NCBI RefSeq assembly: GCF_018861125.1
Contig: NZ_JAHKQN010000035.1
Location: forward strand, 1 to 64,000
DNA length: 64,000 nt
Origin: Cellulophaga baltica
Lineage (GTDB): Bacteria; Bacteroidota; Bacteroidia; Flavobacteriales; Flavobacteriaceae
Reading direction: 5' to 3'
A model generated the notes under the pieces. That model worked only from the letters and a program-made list of their open reading frames with translations. It searched no databases and was not told the origin of the DNA. Positions 21,891-32,110 of this stretch are shown piece after piece (position 1 is the stretch's first letter; the number at the start of each line of letters is the position of its first letter). The translations under genes and the position numbers were made by a program.

Positions 21891-24863
21891 ATGTATCTTA
21901 ATTGTCACTCTTATTATTCCTTGCGATTTGGCACATTTTCAGAAGTTGAACTTTTGAAAATGGGGCAAATAAATGGTGTAAACACATTGGCGTTAACTGA
22001 TATTAATAATACATCTGCTTGTATGAATTTTGTAAGAAAAGCCAAGCAATATGGAATTAAACCAATTATCGGGATTGATTTTAGAAATGGTGCTGAACAG
22101 CTTTATGTTGGCATTGCTAAAAATAATGAAGGATTCAAAGAGCTTAATGATTTTCTTTCTTTTCATTCGCATAAAGACATAAAATTACCCGCTTTAGCAC
22201 CTGTATTTGAACATGCTTTTATTATTTATCCTTTTGAAACTATTTTACAGTTAGAGAAATTGAATTTTGAATCCCATGAATACATAGGCATTTCAGTAGA
22301 CAACTTAAGGCGTTTGCCATTTTCAAAATACAAATCATACATCGATAAATTAGTAATTCAACAACCTGTTACTTTTAGAAACAAGCGTGATTTTAATGCG
22401 CACCGATTATTGCGTGCTATTGCAAACAATACATTGTTAAGCAAATTACAACAGACTGAACAAGCCAGTTTAACTGAACAAATGTTGTCAAATGACAAAC
22501 TCCTAGAAGCTTATCAAGAGTTTCCGAAAATAATCGACAACACTAATACTTTAATGGCAAGCTGTGAAATAACTTTTGGTTTTGGAGAAAGTAGAGTTTC
22601 CCAAAATCAGCAAATATTTGGTTCTTCAAAAGAGGAAGATTTTAAATATTTAAAACAGCTTTGTGAAGATGGATTGCCTAACCGATACCCCAATCGTACC
22701 GATGCAGTGACTAAACGTTTAGCCGTTGAACTAGAAACCATTCAAAAAATGGATTTCGTTTCGTATTTCTTAATCAATCATGATATCATTAACTACGCAA
22801 ATTCTAAAGGGTATTTACACGTGGGACGTGGTAGTGGTGCAAATAGTATTGTGGCGTATATTATTGGAATAACAAATGTAGATCCTATTGAATTAGATTT
22901 ATATTTTGAACGATTCATAAACCCTTATCGTGTTTCCCCTCCAGATTTTGATATTGATTTTAGTTGGAAAGACCGCGAAGATGTCACTGCATATATTTTC
23001 AGACGTTTCAAAAACACAGCATTATTAGCAACCTATAATACCTTTAAATATAAAGCCGTAGTTCGTGAATTAGGTAAGGTATTTGGACTTCCGAAAGAAG
23101 AAATAGACAAGCTCTGTACAGGTCATTTTGCTATCAGTGATTTGGATGATATGGCAAAGCTTGTTTTGAAGTACAGTGCATTAATTAAAGGGTTTCCTAA
23201 TTATTTGAGTGTGCATTCGGCAGGTGTTTTAATTCTAGAGAAGCCTATACATTATTATTCTGCCACAGATTTGCCCCCCAAGGGTTTTCCAACAGTACAG
23301 TTTGATATGATTATCGCCGAAGATGCAGGGGTTTTTAAGTTTGATATTTTAGGACAACGTGGTTTAGCTAAAATTAAAGAAGCTATAGAAATTATTAGAG
23401 AAAATAGACCTGATGTACCTGATATAGATATCAGTCAAATTGAAACATTCAAAAAAGATGCTAAAATCAATGATTTATTAAGTAGAGGAAAAGCGATTGG
23501 TGCCTATTATGTTGAATCTCCTGCGATGCGTGGTTTAATGTGTAAGCTTAAAGTTAATGACTATTTAGGTTTGGTTGCTGCTAGTTCTGTTATTCGCCCT
23601 GGAGTTTCTAGTTCCGGAATGAAAAATGAATACATACGCAGGCATCGAGAGCCTGAGCGTAGAAAAGAAGCTAATGCTATTTTAGGACAAATTATGCCCG
23701 AAACCTATGGTATTATGGTGTATCAAGAAGATGTATTAAAAGTAGCCAATCAGTTTGCTGGGTTAGATTTAGGAGAAGCAGATGTTTTACGCCGTGGTAT
23801 GAGTGGTAAGTTTAGGTCTAGAGAAGAATTTACACGCGTAGAAGAAAAATTTAGAAGCAATTGTAAGAAAAAAGGGTATCCTGAATCTTTAACAACAGAG
23901 GTATGGGATCAGATTGCTAGTTTTGCAGGCTATGCCTTTGCTAAAGGACATTCTGCTTCTTATGCGGTGGAAAGTTATCAGAGCATGTATTTAAAGTGCT
24001 ATTACCCTTTAGAGTTTATGGTAGCTGTACTTAATAATGGTGGTGGATTTTATAGTGCGGAACACTACATACACGAAGCTCGAATGTGGGGAGCCAAAAT
24101 TCATGCACCTTGCATCAATTTAAGTGATCACCACAATACCATACATGGTGTAAATATCCATTTAGGTTTTGGTTATTTAAAAAACTTAGAAAATTTGGTG
24201 GTACAACGTTTTTTAACCGAACGACAGCTTCACGGATTGTACGAATCATTAGATGATTTTATAGACCGTGTGATTATTAGTATAGAGCAATTAGCCATTT
24301 TAATTAGAATTGGCGCTTTTAAATTTACAGGTTTAGCAAAGAATGAATTACACTGGCAAGCCATCTTTAAAATTAATGCATTAAAAAAACGATCAGGTAA
24401 TCCTTCTTTATTTCAACCCAAGCACAGACAATTTGAACTTCCCAAATTAGAACATAGTTGGTTAGAAGATGCTTATGACCAAATAGAACTATTAGGTTTT
24501 CCTTTGTATAGTTATTTTGATTTAATTTCTGAACCTATTTTAAGCAATTTAACAGCCAAAGACATGCTACAAAATGAGAATAAAGAATTATTGCTATACG
24601 GTATTCTCGTAAACACAAGGTTTAACACGACCAAGAATAATAAGAATATGCGTTTCAGTACATTTATAGATCAACAAGGGGATTATTTTGATGTGGTTCA
24701 CTTTACTAAAGTAGTGGATAAATATCCTATTCATGGTATTGGAGTTTATGCCTGCTATGGAAAAGTTACTCAGGAATTTGAGCATTTTAGTATTAACGCC
24801 ATTTGGACAAAAAAACTAGCTTTTAAAACGGATCCTAGAGCTTCAGATGATATCCCATCTTAA
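21891..24863 (+). CDS. DnaE-type DNA polymerase III alpha subunit, error-prone group
   Basis: A 990-aa C-family polymerase, shorter than replicative DnaE (about 1,150 aa or more). N-terminal PHP domain (NCHSYYSLRFG, LALTDINN), the catalytic PDFDIDF motif in the palm (about residue 355), the GRGSGANSIVAY motif, and the fingers and helix-hairpin-helix region. The C-terminal OB fold (about 880-960) is present, while the tau-binding tail is reduced. Length and coupling to dinB support a damage-inducible mutasome role similar to DnaE2; the housekeeping DnaE should be elsewhere. Confidence 0.85.
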   Translation: MYLNCHSYYSLRFGTFSEVELLKMGQINGVNTLALTDINNTSACMNFVRKAKQYGIKPIIGIDFRNGAEQLYVGIAKNNEGFKELNDFLSFHSHKDIKLPALAPVFEHAFIIYPFETILQLEKLNFESHEYIGISVDNLRRLPFSKYKSYIDKLVIQQPVTFRNKRDFNAHRLLRAIANNTLLSKLQQTEQASLTEQMLSNDKLLEAYQEFPKIIDNTNTLMASCEITFGFGESRVSQNQQIFGSSKEEDFKYLKQLCEDGLPNRYPNRTDAVTKRLAVELETIQKMDFVSYFLINHDIINYANSKGYLHVGRGSGANSIVAYIIGITNVDPIELDLYFERFINPYRVSPPDFDIDFSWKDREDVTAYIFRRFKNTALLATYNTFKYKAVVRELGKVFGLPKEEIDKLCTGHFAISDLDDMAKLVLKYSALIKGFPNYLSVHSAGVLILEKPIHYYSATDLPPKGFPTVQFDMIIAEDAGVFKFDILGQRGLAKIKEAIEIIRENRPDVPDIDISQIETFKKDAKINDLLSRGKAIGAYYVESPAMRGLMCKLKVNDYLGLVAASSVIRPGVSSSGMKNEYIRRHREPERRKEANAILGQIMPETYGIMVYQEDVLKVANQFAGLDLGEADVLRRGMSGKFRSREEFTRVEEKFRSNCKKKGYPESLTTEVWDQIASFAGYAFAKGHSASYAVESYQSMYLKCYYPLEFMVAVLNNGGGFYSAEHYIHEARMWGAKIHAPCINLSDHHNTIHGVNIHLGFGYLKNLENLVVQRFLTERQLHGLYESLDDFIDRVIISIEQLAILIRIGAFKFTGLAKNELHWQAIFKINALKKRSGNPSLFQPKHRQFELPKLEHSWLEDAYDQIELLGFPLYSYFDLISEPILSNLTAKDMLQNENKELLLYGILVNTRFNTTKNNKNMRFSTFIDQQGDYFDVVHFTKVVDKYPIHGIGVYACYGKVTQEFEHFSINAIWTKKLAFKTDPRASDDIPS

Positions 24864-25491
24864 CTTAAAAAAGAATATTATTTAGGGTTAAACAAAAATT
24901 GCTTAGAGGCACAATTGATTTTTAAAATCGACTTATTTCAATTTGGGAAAACAACAAATTACCGGACTTTAAACTAACAAGTATGAAATTATAAAATATA
25001 AAAAAATAAACATTAGTGTTTACATGACATTCGTGGTTAAAAGAAATTTTCTGAAATTCCCATTGTGATCTATAGTACATCTTTTAATCAACGAGAGATT
25101 GATATTTCAAAAATGGTGTTGGGCGTTATATTCAAAAGCCTACATCCTTTGAACAACTCAAAACTTTACTATAAAAGTGTTTACGTTCATTAAATAAACC
25201 TGAGAATTTAGATGTTGAAAATTCTGATTTTGTGGTATAAGCTTACTTTTAGTTTAACTTTTTTCATTAGGTCTTTTAAATATCTACAAAACTAGAAATG
25301 CAAATATTTATAGCAAATAATAATAAAAAGAAGTCTTCATGATTAATTCATATATTTGTAGTAGACGATTCACTTTCTATTAAATAGAGTTGATATTAGG
25401 TTCACAATTCGTCAACATTAACGGTTAAATTTTACAGAGGCATTGATATTACTGGGCTAACAAAGATAGGTTCAAAACCCAGCCCGGTCAC

Positions 25492-25530
25492 AAAAGCCTT
25501 TTAAATCATAAGATTTAAAAGGCTTTTTTC
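25492..25530 (+). terminator. intrinsic terminator, 16-bp stem
   Basis: AAAAGCCTTTTAAATC, loop ATAA, GATTTAAAAGGCTTTT, then T residues. No protein gene lies directly upstream, so it may end a non-coding transcript or be a remnant of a tRNA or element end. Confidence 0.7.
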
Positions 25531-25701
25531 AGTTTTAAGAACTTTCTAGATTCACTTCACTGAAGTTTCTTTATTTTTATTAAAGACTTAAACTATAAAC
25601 AAACTAAACAATTTTACATAGCTTAAAAGCTCTCATTTAAAAGCTTTTTAAACCCAAAAAAAACTATCTGAACTTACCAACTATTTAAAGGGCTTTATAA
25701 C

Positions 25702-25780
25702 GGTTTATTTAAGCTGAAAACATTAAGTTACAGGATAAACATTAGTACTATTTTAGTTTGTATTAAAAGCTGTGAAAATG
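25702..25780. repeat. dispersed intergenic repeat, copy A
   Basis: Shares TTATTTAAGCT, ATTAAGTTA and TTTTAGTTTG followed by TTAAAAGC with the sequence at 32566-32650. This copy has a degenerate version of the hairpin that is perfect in copy B. Confidence 0.45.
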
Positions 25781-26137
25781 GTTTTTTAATGTTTATAAAT
25801 TTTACAACTTTGAGATAAAAAACATAGGTACAGCTTCAACATATTTTATCTTATTTTGGTGTTTAATAATTAAGACAAAAACAATCTTGGATTTACAACA
25901 AAAAAGTGGCCATTTAGTTGCGAGTCATGTAGCTACATTTTAATTAAACATTTCTATTTCAAATACTTTTATCGTTTTATACCCTAAAGTGAAGTGTATT
26001 CTTTTTGTTTACTGAAAAGTTGTCTTGTTTTACTGAAAACATCAATTACATCTAAAATTTAAAATTAAATTAGACGTTATTATACTATAAGTAGTTGATT
26101 AGCCTTATTAAAAATATAACCATAAAAATTTTAAATT

Positions 26138-27175
26138 ATGAATAAAAAAAATGATTATAAATTATTAAGATTTAGCTTCGCCTTATTTTGCTTGGTAAGT
26201 CTTTTTGCTTGTAGTTCAGATGACAGTACAGATGACAGTACGGATGACGATGTTGAAACAGAAGAAGAATATATCGTTATAGACAGAGATGAAGTTGTTC
26301 TTATTGAAGGTACAGATATTGACGAAACTACTTTAGGGTTTGCAGAAGGTAATGTTGAAGTACAATTAGTTGAAATAGATGGTACTGAATATTATCAAGT
26401 ATATACATCTAATCAAATATCTCTTCCCGTTGATTATGACATGGGTCCTTGGTGCGCATATGATGTTGATGATGATACTGATGAAGAAGGTGGTATATGG
26501 ATTGACAATGAACATGGTGAAGTATACCAAGTTACTTATGATTTTTTAGATACTACAGTTAATGAGCTTTATTCAGATAGTGATGAAGATGATGCATACT
26601 GGGATGCTATGATTGATGGAGATAATGTCAATTATACAAATAGTAGATATCTTTGTATTAATGCTGCTGTAGCTGTAGTAGAAGAAGAATATTGGTCACA
26701 ATGTGTAGAATGTCTACCTGAATATTTTGAAGATGAAACAATTGAAGAAGCTTATTATTTCCCAGTAACTCCTATTAAGTTAGATCAACCATCTGATATT
26801 CAAGGTACTCAAGGAATTGCATTAAATGGTGTTATTTTTGATGGATCGGCTCCTGTTGACGATATTATATCATATTATACCATTGCTGCGTTTGATGATG
26901 CAGGAGGGCACATTAATCCGTTTGTAGGATATCATTACCACACTAATACAGGTTTAACATACGGTTTTGATGAAGATGATGATCATAGATTTATAGGTTA
27001 TGCATTAGATGGCTATAAAATTTATGAACACGATGAAACTCTAACAGATTTAGATGATTGTAATGGTCATGATGACGATGATTTAGGATATCATTATCAT
27101 ATTTCTGATGCTGCAACAAATGAAAATTTACCTTGTTTTTACGGACAAACTGCAACTACTGGCGGTGGTAGGTGA
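26138..27175 (+). CDS. YHYH-domain lipoprotein
   Basis: A 345-aa secreted lipoprotein with lipobox FAC (Cys 25) and an acidic, repeated linker (DDSTDDSTDD) behind it. The C-terminal half is a YHYH domain: GYHYHTN (about residue 268) and GYHYHIS (about 325), with HFIGYALDG-like spacing between them. Strongly acidic, suggesting calcium or other metal binding at the cell surface. The family's function is not established. Followed by a terminator hairpin at 27213. Confidence 0.8.
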   Translation: MNKKNDYKLLRFSFALFCLVSLFACSSDDSTDDSTDDDVETEEEYIVIDRDEVVLIEGTDIDETTLGFAEGNVEVQLVEIDGTEYYQVYTSNQISLPVDYDMGPWCAYDVDDDTDEEGGIWIDNEHGEVYQVTYDFLDTTVNELYSDSDEDDAYWDAMIDGDNVNYTNSRYLCINAAVAVVEEEYWSQCVECLPEYFEDETIEEAYYFPVTPIKLDQPSDIQGTQGIALNGVIFDGSAPVDDIISYYTIAAFDDAGGHINPFVGYHYHTNTGLTYGFDEDDDHRFIGYALDGYKIYEHDETLTDLDDCNGHDDDDLGYHYHISDAATNENLPCFYGQTATTGGGR

Positions 27176-27212
27176 TGGATTAATTACTATATTTTTCTAG
27201 TGCATAATATGT

Positions 27213-27249
27213 AAAAAAGTGTCTATAAAAACTATAGACACTTTTTTTT
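27213..27249 (+). terminator. intrinsic terminator after the YHYH gene
   Basis: AAAAAAGTGTCTATA, loop, TATAGACACTTTTTTTT. It separates the YHYH gene from the next gene, whose ATG is only 23 bp further, so some read-through is likely needed or a promoter lies in the hairpin region. Confidence 0.75.
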
Positions 27250-27271
27250 CTCAATAATCAATTTTTAGAAT

Positions 27272-27904
27272 ATGAAAAAAATAATTCTTATAATTTTTAT
27301 CCTATTTGGGTCTTTCTATTCCTTAAATGCTCATGGCTCAAAAGTATCCTCTTTTTTTTTAGCTGAAAGCACTCCAGGAGTTTGGAATATTCAAATTAAT
27401 GCTTCTATGGCTGCGTTTCAATATGAATATCTAGCTTTCAATGATAAGGAAAGTCTAGAAAATATAGCACCAGATGACTTTAAAAATTGGATCATAACTC
27501 ATTTAAAACAAGAAATAGATATAATTGTTAATGGTAAAAAAATAACTTTCGGTGAAGGTTATGTAAAGCCTGCTCATGAAACATTAGTGAAAATTCTTTT
27601 AAATGATATGCCAAAAGACATAAAGAGCATTTCTGTAACAAATAAAAGCTTAATAAACGGTATTCCTAATCATAAATCATATTTTAAAATTATTAGAGAA
27701 GGAAATTATTCTGAGATGTTTCCTTTGAGTTTTAAAAATAATTATTCTACTCATTTAGAATACAGTTTAGGAAAATTAAAATTAAAAGGAACCACTAGTA
27801 ATACGGACTATTTTTATTATTCGTTATTTTCAGGTTTTGTGGCCCTTACAATATTAATTATTTCTGTATTTTATATTAAAAAAAAGAAAAAAAGAAATTT
27901 ATAA
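27272..27904 (+). CDS. membrane-anchored secreted protein of unknown function
   Basis: A 210-aa protein with a signal peptide (cleavage near LNAHG), a periplasmic domain of about 150 residues, one transmembrane helix (about 182-202) and a basic tail (KKKKKRNL) in the cytoplasm. The mature N-terminus starts with His, and the domain resembles small Bacteroidota proteins of unknown function found near metal-related genes. No catalytic motif is seen. Confidence 0.6.
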   Translation: MKKIILIIFILFGSFYSLNAHGSKVSSFFLAESTPGVWNIQINASMAAFQYEYLAFNDKESLENIAPDDFKNWIITHLKQEIDIIVNGKKITFGEGYVKPAHETLVKILLNDMPKDIKSISVTNKSLINGIPNHKSYFKIIREGNYSEMFPLSFKNNYSTHLEYSLGKLKLKGTTSNTDYFYYSLFSGFVALTILIISVFYIKKKKKRNL

Positions 27905-28005
27905 ATACAAATATTATTAACCCTATTTTTAATATAACCTAGCTTAACATAACACTTAATTAGTACAAAAAAAAATTCTATGTATTATTGACCTACTTTG
28001 TTAAA

Positions 28006-28204
28006 TTGAAAAGTACGTTAAGACAAAAAAAATATAGTTTAGAATTTAAGATAAAAGTAGTAGAGTTAAGCTTTACAAAAGCCAATGTGAAACAAATATG
28101 CGAGAAGTTGGATATTCATTTCACTACTGAGTTGTTAGCGAAGGAAGTCTAATAAATATGGTTAAATAGTTTTTCAAGTCGTGGGAAAGCCAAAACTAAT
28201 AAAC
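28006..28204 (+). pseudogene. IS3-type OrfA transposase remnant
   Basis: KKYSLEFKIKVVELSFTKAN and KQICEKLDIH match the N-terminal HTH of IS3/IS911 OrfA proteins; the frame stops at 28152, and WLNSFSSRGKAKTNK, also OrfA-like, follows. No OrfB and no clear ends remain. It is a decayed insertion next to the TonB-receptor unit. Confidence 0.65.
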
Positions 28205-28287
28205 AATAATTATTTGAAAAATATTTTCTTTACAAATTACAAAATGAAATTAATTTCAACTTTACTATCATTAAAACTTAACCTTAT

Positions 28288-28725
28288 TTGAATCCCTGTT
28301 TCATGTATCATACTACCAAAAAATGCTTAATTGGTCTGATATTACTGATCTATTTGGTCGTTAATTTTAATAAAGGGGTATTTGAGGTTACACATATTTT
28401 AAACCATCTATTTACCAGTGGATATAGTTATCATACACACGACATTGACTCAGAAATTTATGATCATGAACACTTTATTTTAAACCTAGACCTTTTTAAA
28501 ATAGCTTTTGAGCAGTGTAGCCATTCCCTAACTGAACAAAAAAAAGAATTACAACTATCTGTTAATAAAACACTTCAAAATTTCCCTTCAGTAGTTTTTA
28601 AAATGAACTTAGGTGTATTAAAAGACAAGAACAATTCTTTCTTCAACTTACTATTACCTCCAACTCCTTTGTTGGAAATTATGACTCCTCCTCCAGACCA
28701 TGGTTTAACTTTAATTGCATGCTAA
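28288..28725 (+). CDS. small His-containing protein upstream of the TonB receptor
   Basis: A 145-aa protein with an N-terminal hydrophobic segment (about residues 12-30) and a His-rich stretch with HILNH, YSYHTHDIDSE and YDHEHF (about 35-65). The C-terminus has PPPTP-like proline residues. This looks like a short anchored or exported metal-binding protein, as often found before metal-related TonB receptors in Bacteroidota. Family not named with certainty. A weak start: the CDS begins at an ATG with no clear ribosome site. Confidence 0.55.
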   Translation: MNPCFMYHTTKKCLIGLILLIYLVVNFNKGVFEVTHILNHLFTSGYSYHTHDIDSEIYDHEHFILNLDLFKIAFEQCSHSLTEQKKELQLSVNKTLQNFPSVVFKMNLGVLKDKNNSFFNLLLPPTPLLEIMTPPPDHGLTLIAC

Positions 28726-29096
28726 TCCATTAAAATCAGGTTCAAAAATTGCTTTTAAGTAAAAAAATGATTCTTTTGAAGCTACCTAATTTTTAAAATT
28801 AAACTGAAATAATTTCTGTAATTCATATTACTAATTTTATATCTCAGTTCTTTTTGGATTTTGGATTGCATGTATCCCTAAAAATAGCCTTACAGCAAAT
28901 GAAATTGTAGGCAGACAGAGACTCCATACAATACACTAGTTTCTATTCTATGAAATAGGAATTTAAAAGTGTAAAACACTGTATGCTTATATTTTAAATT
29001 ATGAAAATCTATAAACAAATATTCAGCTGTTAAGACTATCAAAATAAGTCTATTAATAAAAGTGAGCAAACACGTTCATCAAAGAACAAAAAAACA
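28726..29096. other. 370-bp leader of the TonB receptor
   Basis: No gene is seen. A small perfect palindrome, AGTGT-AAA-ACACT, lies near 28967-28979 and a CTATT/AATAG inverted repeat near 28943-28960. Either could be a regulator site, for example for a metal-responsive repressor, but no consensus can be matched with confidence. Confidence 0.35.
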
Positions 29097-31373
29097 ATGA
29101 AAAATATAACGATTAAAAAACATATACTAATATGTCTATTTCTCTTTTTCTTTAGCATAGTAAATAGCCAAGAAAAAGCATCGATAAAAGGTAGTGTACT
29201 AAGTGAATCTGGTAACCCCCTAGAAGCTGTAAATTTAGTCATCGAGGGTACCACAAAAGGTACAATTACTGAATCGAATGGAACTTTTATAATAGTAAAT
29301 ATTCCGTCTGGAAAATACAAGCTAATAATCAGCTCGATTGGTTACGAAACATATAAGCAGCGCATAAGCCTTAATCCCGGGGACGTGAAAAATTTTGATA
29401 TCAAGCTCAAGGAAACAAATGTTCAGCTTAGCGAAATCTATATCGTAGGTGATGCCTTAAACCCTGATAACCGAACAATCACAGTGAATGAGGTTAACCA
29501 AGAAGCCATACAGAAACTTAATGTCGATCTACCGATCCGTATTATTGAGCAAATACCAGGTGTAGATCTATCGGCATATAGCCAAGGAGGTGTTGCTGAT
29601 CAATTTTCTATACGAGGATTCGGTGGTGGTGGTCACGAAGGTGAAGCTGGAGTACAGATCGATGGTGTATCGCTTAATGAAGCAGAAGGCCACGCAGATG
29701 GTTACGCAGATCTTAATATACTCATTCCGCTCAATCTTGAAAGTGTAAAAGTATACAAAGGTCCATCTTCTGCGTTGTACGGCAGATTTTCACAGGGAGG
29801 TACACTTGCTATAGAGACCCGAAAAGGTGGCAACTACCAAAATGTTGGTATTAGCGGTGGAGCCTTTAATACTTTAAATTCTCAATATGCCTTAGGTAAG
29901 GAAGTTCCTCTTAAAAAAACAGGCCAACAACTAAATGCCAATCTGGCCTTCCAGCTATTCCAATCTAATGGTTATGCGGAAAATTCTGATCAGCTAAGAG
30001 GTAATATTACAGGCCGTTTGGGATTCGATATTTCCAATAACACGGATATTGCCCTGTCACTACGTGGTCACTCAAGTGTATGGGATGCTGCTGGTTATAT
30101 CACAGAAGAGCAAGTAGACGATTATGAGCTCAGAACTGAACAAGATGAATATGCTGAGAATGATGGTGGCAACAAAGAATTTTACGCCCAGCGAATAGAC
30201 TTCAACCACAACTTCAACGATAACCTCAGAATGCTCGTATTTGGCTATGCTGTACAGCAAGACTTTACGCGATTTGCAAAATTTGGCTTCACATCTGGTG
30301 GGCAAACTGAGCGGTTTAACACACGTAACGTCTATGCTGCTGGAGCAAATCTCAATGGACGCAACATCCTAGGTACAATTGACATAGACTGGATCGCTGG
30401 TACTGAGTACTACAGTGAAAGCACCGATCGTAAGCGTTGGGAATCAAGCTATCGCGTACGAGGTGATCTATACTTAGATCGACAATTCGATGTTCAGACG
30501 GCTTCTGCATTTGGTCAAGGAGAGTTTAATTTTAGCAAATACCTAAGAATGTCAGTTGGACTGCGCTACGATCAATATTTCGGTTCTTTCACAAATAGTG
30601 ACCCTGACATAACTCAATATATCCTCGACATGAGCACTCTCTCTAATCTAAGCCCAAAAATTGGACTAAAATCAACAATTGCCAAAGGTTTAGATTTGAG
30701 AGCAAGCATCTCACAAGGTTTCACTTTACCAAACAGTACATTGAAGTACGAGTCCGATAGTGGTCTTGACCCGTCTATTCTATGGCAATACGAACTAGGT
30801 GCTAAATATATAAGCACAAACTGGTTAACGGTTGATGTAGTAGGTTGGATGTTAAACACAACCAATGAAATATTAGAGAGCCCCTCAGGATCTGGTGACT
30901 ATGTAAACATAGGAGAAACTTCTCGAATAGGAATCGAATCTGAAGTCATCGTTACTCCAATAAGGGGGTTAGAGATAAGAGGTACATACTCGTTTACAGA
31001 TACCGAAATCAAAAATAATCCTGACGAGAGCTTGGAGGGCAACGAAGTAACAAACGTTCCTAAATCGATAGCAACATTCGATGTATCCTATGCTTTAAAA
31101 AACGGATTAGGATCACGCATGCTTTTTAGAAATGTGGGACCATACTTCACGAATTCAGAAAATACAGGTGATTATAAAGGATATAGCATCTCTAACTTTT
31201 TCCTCTTCTACAATTTCAACCAACAGTCATCTAATAAAGGTCGTGTCTTTTTGGAAATACGAAATGTATTCGACTCTCTTTATTCTGAAGTCGTTTTCGG
31301 TGATCCTGGATCACAAATGTTTACTCCAGCTCCTACTAGAAACTTGATGTTAGGCATTAATTATAATTTTTAA
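29097..31373 (+). CDS. TonB-dependent outer-membrane receptor
   Basis: A 758-aa receptor: signal peptide (cleavage near VNSQ), carboxypeptidase-regulatory-like domain (about 26-105), plug (about 118-235; RGFGGGGHEGEAGVQIDGVSL) and a 22-strand-type barrel ending in Phe. The plug has an unusual GGGHEGEAG and EAEGHADGYAD stretch rich in His, Glu and Asp, which would suit a metal ion or metal chelate. It is followed 25 bp later by a His-rich lipoprotein gene. No SusD-like partner is present, so a glycan role is unlikely. Confidence 0.9.
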   Translation: MKNITIKKHILICLFLFFFSIVNSQEKASIKGSVLSESGNPLEAVNLVIEGTTKGTITESNGTFIIVNIPSGKYKLIISSIGYETYKQRISLNPGDVKNFDIKLKETNVQLSEIYIVGDALNPDNRTITVNEVNQEAIQKLNVDLPIRIIEQIPGVDLSAYSQGGVADQFSIRGFGGGGHEGEAGVQIDGVSLNEAEGHADGYADLNILIPLNLESVKVYKGPSSALYGRFSQGGTLAIETRKGGNYQNVGISGGAFNTLNSQYALGKEVPLKKTGQQLNANLAFQLFQSNGYAENSDQLRGNITGRLGFDISNNTDIALSLRGHSSVWDAAGYITEEQVDDYELRTEQDEYAENDGGNKEFYAQRIDFNHNFNDNLRMLVFGYAVQQDFTRFAKFGFTSGGQTERFNTRNVYAAGANLNGRNILGTIDIDWIAGTEYYSESTDRKRWESSYRVRGDLYLDRQFDVQTASAFGQGEFNFSKYLRMSVGLRYDQYFGSFTNSDPDITQYILDMSTLSNLSPKIGLKSTIAKGLDLRASISQGFTLPNSTLKYESDSGLDPSILWQYELGAKYISTNWLTVDVVGWMLNTTNEILESPSGSGDYVNIGETSRIGIESEVIVTPIRGLEIRGTYSFTDTEIKNNPDESLEGNEVTNVPKSIATFDVSYALKNGLGSRMLFRNVGPYFTNSENTGDYKGYSISNFFLFYNFNQQSSNKGRVFLEIRNVFDSLYSEVVFGDPGSQMFTPAPTRNLMLGINYNF

Positions 31374-31398
31374 TGATTAAAATAAATAAAATAATAAT

Positions 31399-32055
31399 AT
31401 GAAAAATTCGATAATTAAAAGAGTTGCAATTTTCAGCCTTTGTTTGATCACTGTACTATTTATAAACTGTGGTCATAAGAATGACCCCGACAAGCACACT
31501 CACAACTCAGAAGACACAGGACATGTGCATACTCATGCTTTTGATGAACGAGGAGATGGCCACAGTCATTACGATACTAATAATGACAAACCACCATTTA
31601 CTTACTTAAGAATGAATGGAGAATTCCATCTTAACCCAGGTGACTCATTATCTCAAAACGATCCAAGAAATCCAGGTCGTCTTAAATTAACAACAAGTGA
31701 TAAAGCTGGGTCAATCACCAAAATGGTGTTTTACGATCATAACGACTTGGACAAGAAATTAGCCGAATGTGGATATGAATTTATAGGTAGTCGTCCTGAT
31801 CCTCATTTTTATCCTAAAAAGTCTAAAACTTCCATTTGGGATGTATTCAAAAAAGTAAAGGATTTTTCGGGAGATTGTATCAACTACAATTATGTAATTT
31901 CTCGATCGCCTCATGGAGATACTATCCATATGCACTTGCGATACGGTGATGATGTAGAGGCTTTACTCGCAATGAGCAACGATACAATAGATTCACAATT
32001 TAATCCATGGTGGGGAGTTTACTGTGATATTGAAAGAACTACATCTTGTGATTAA
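31399..32055 (+). CDS. His-rich lipoprotein, probable metal binding
   Basis: A 218-aa lipoprotein with lipobox INC (Cys 25). Right after it come HKNDPDKHTHNSEDTGHVHTH and GDGHSHYD, ten or more His residues in about 45. The rest is a globular domain with GDTIHMHLRYGDD and several Cys. Likely surface-exposed and able to bind zinc, copper or similar ions. It is the second gene of the TonB-receptor unit and is followed by a terminator at 32152. The specific metal is not known. Confidence 0.7.
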   Translation: MKNSIIKRVAIFSLCLITVLFINCGHKNDPDKHTHNSEDTGHVHTHAFDERGDGHSHYDTNNDKPPFTYLRMNGEFHLNPGDSLSQNDPRNPGRLKLTTSDKAGSITKMVFYDHNDLDKKLAECGYEFIGSRPDPHFYPKKSKTSIWDVFKKVKDFSGDCINYNYVISRSPHGDTIHMHLRYGDDVEALLAMSNDTIDSQFNPWWGVYCDIERTTSCD

Positions 32056-32110
32056 GAGGTAAAATAAATAAATAAATAAATTTATTTATATCTAACAAGC
32101 TTATAGTTAT

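Larger units (their letters stand above)
24864..26137. other. 1.27-kb gene-free, AT-rich intergenic region
   Basis: No supported protein gene on either strand. It contains a tRNA-3'-end-like stretch (25457-25491), a strong terminator hairpin (25492-25530), and one copy of a dispersed repeat (25702-25780) found again at 32566-32650. The rest is AT-rich with no recognisable signal. No small RNA can be supported without folding or expression data. Confidence 0.5.

Noticed and set aside
25440-25495. A complete tRNA gene
   Set aside because: Only a T-arm- and acceptor-like 3' part is visible; no D arm, anticodon arm or 5' acceptor strand pairs with it.
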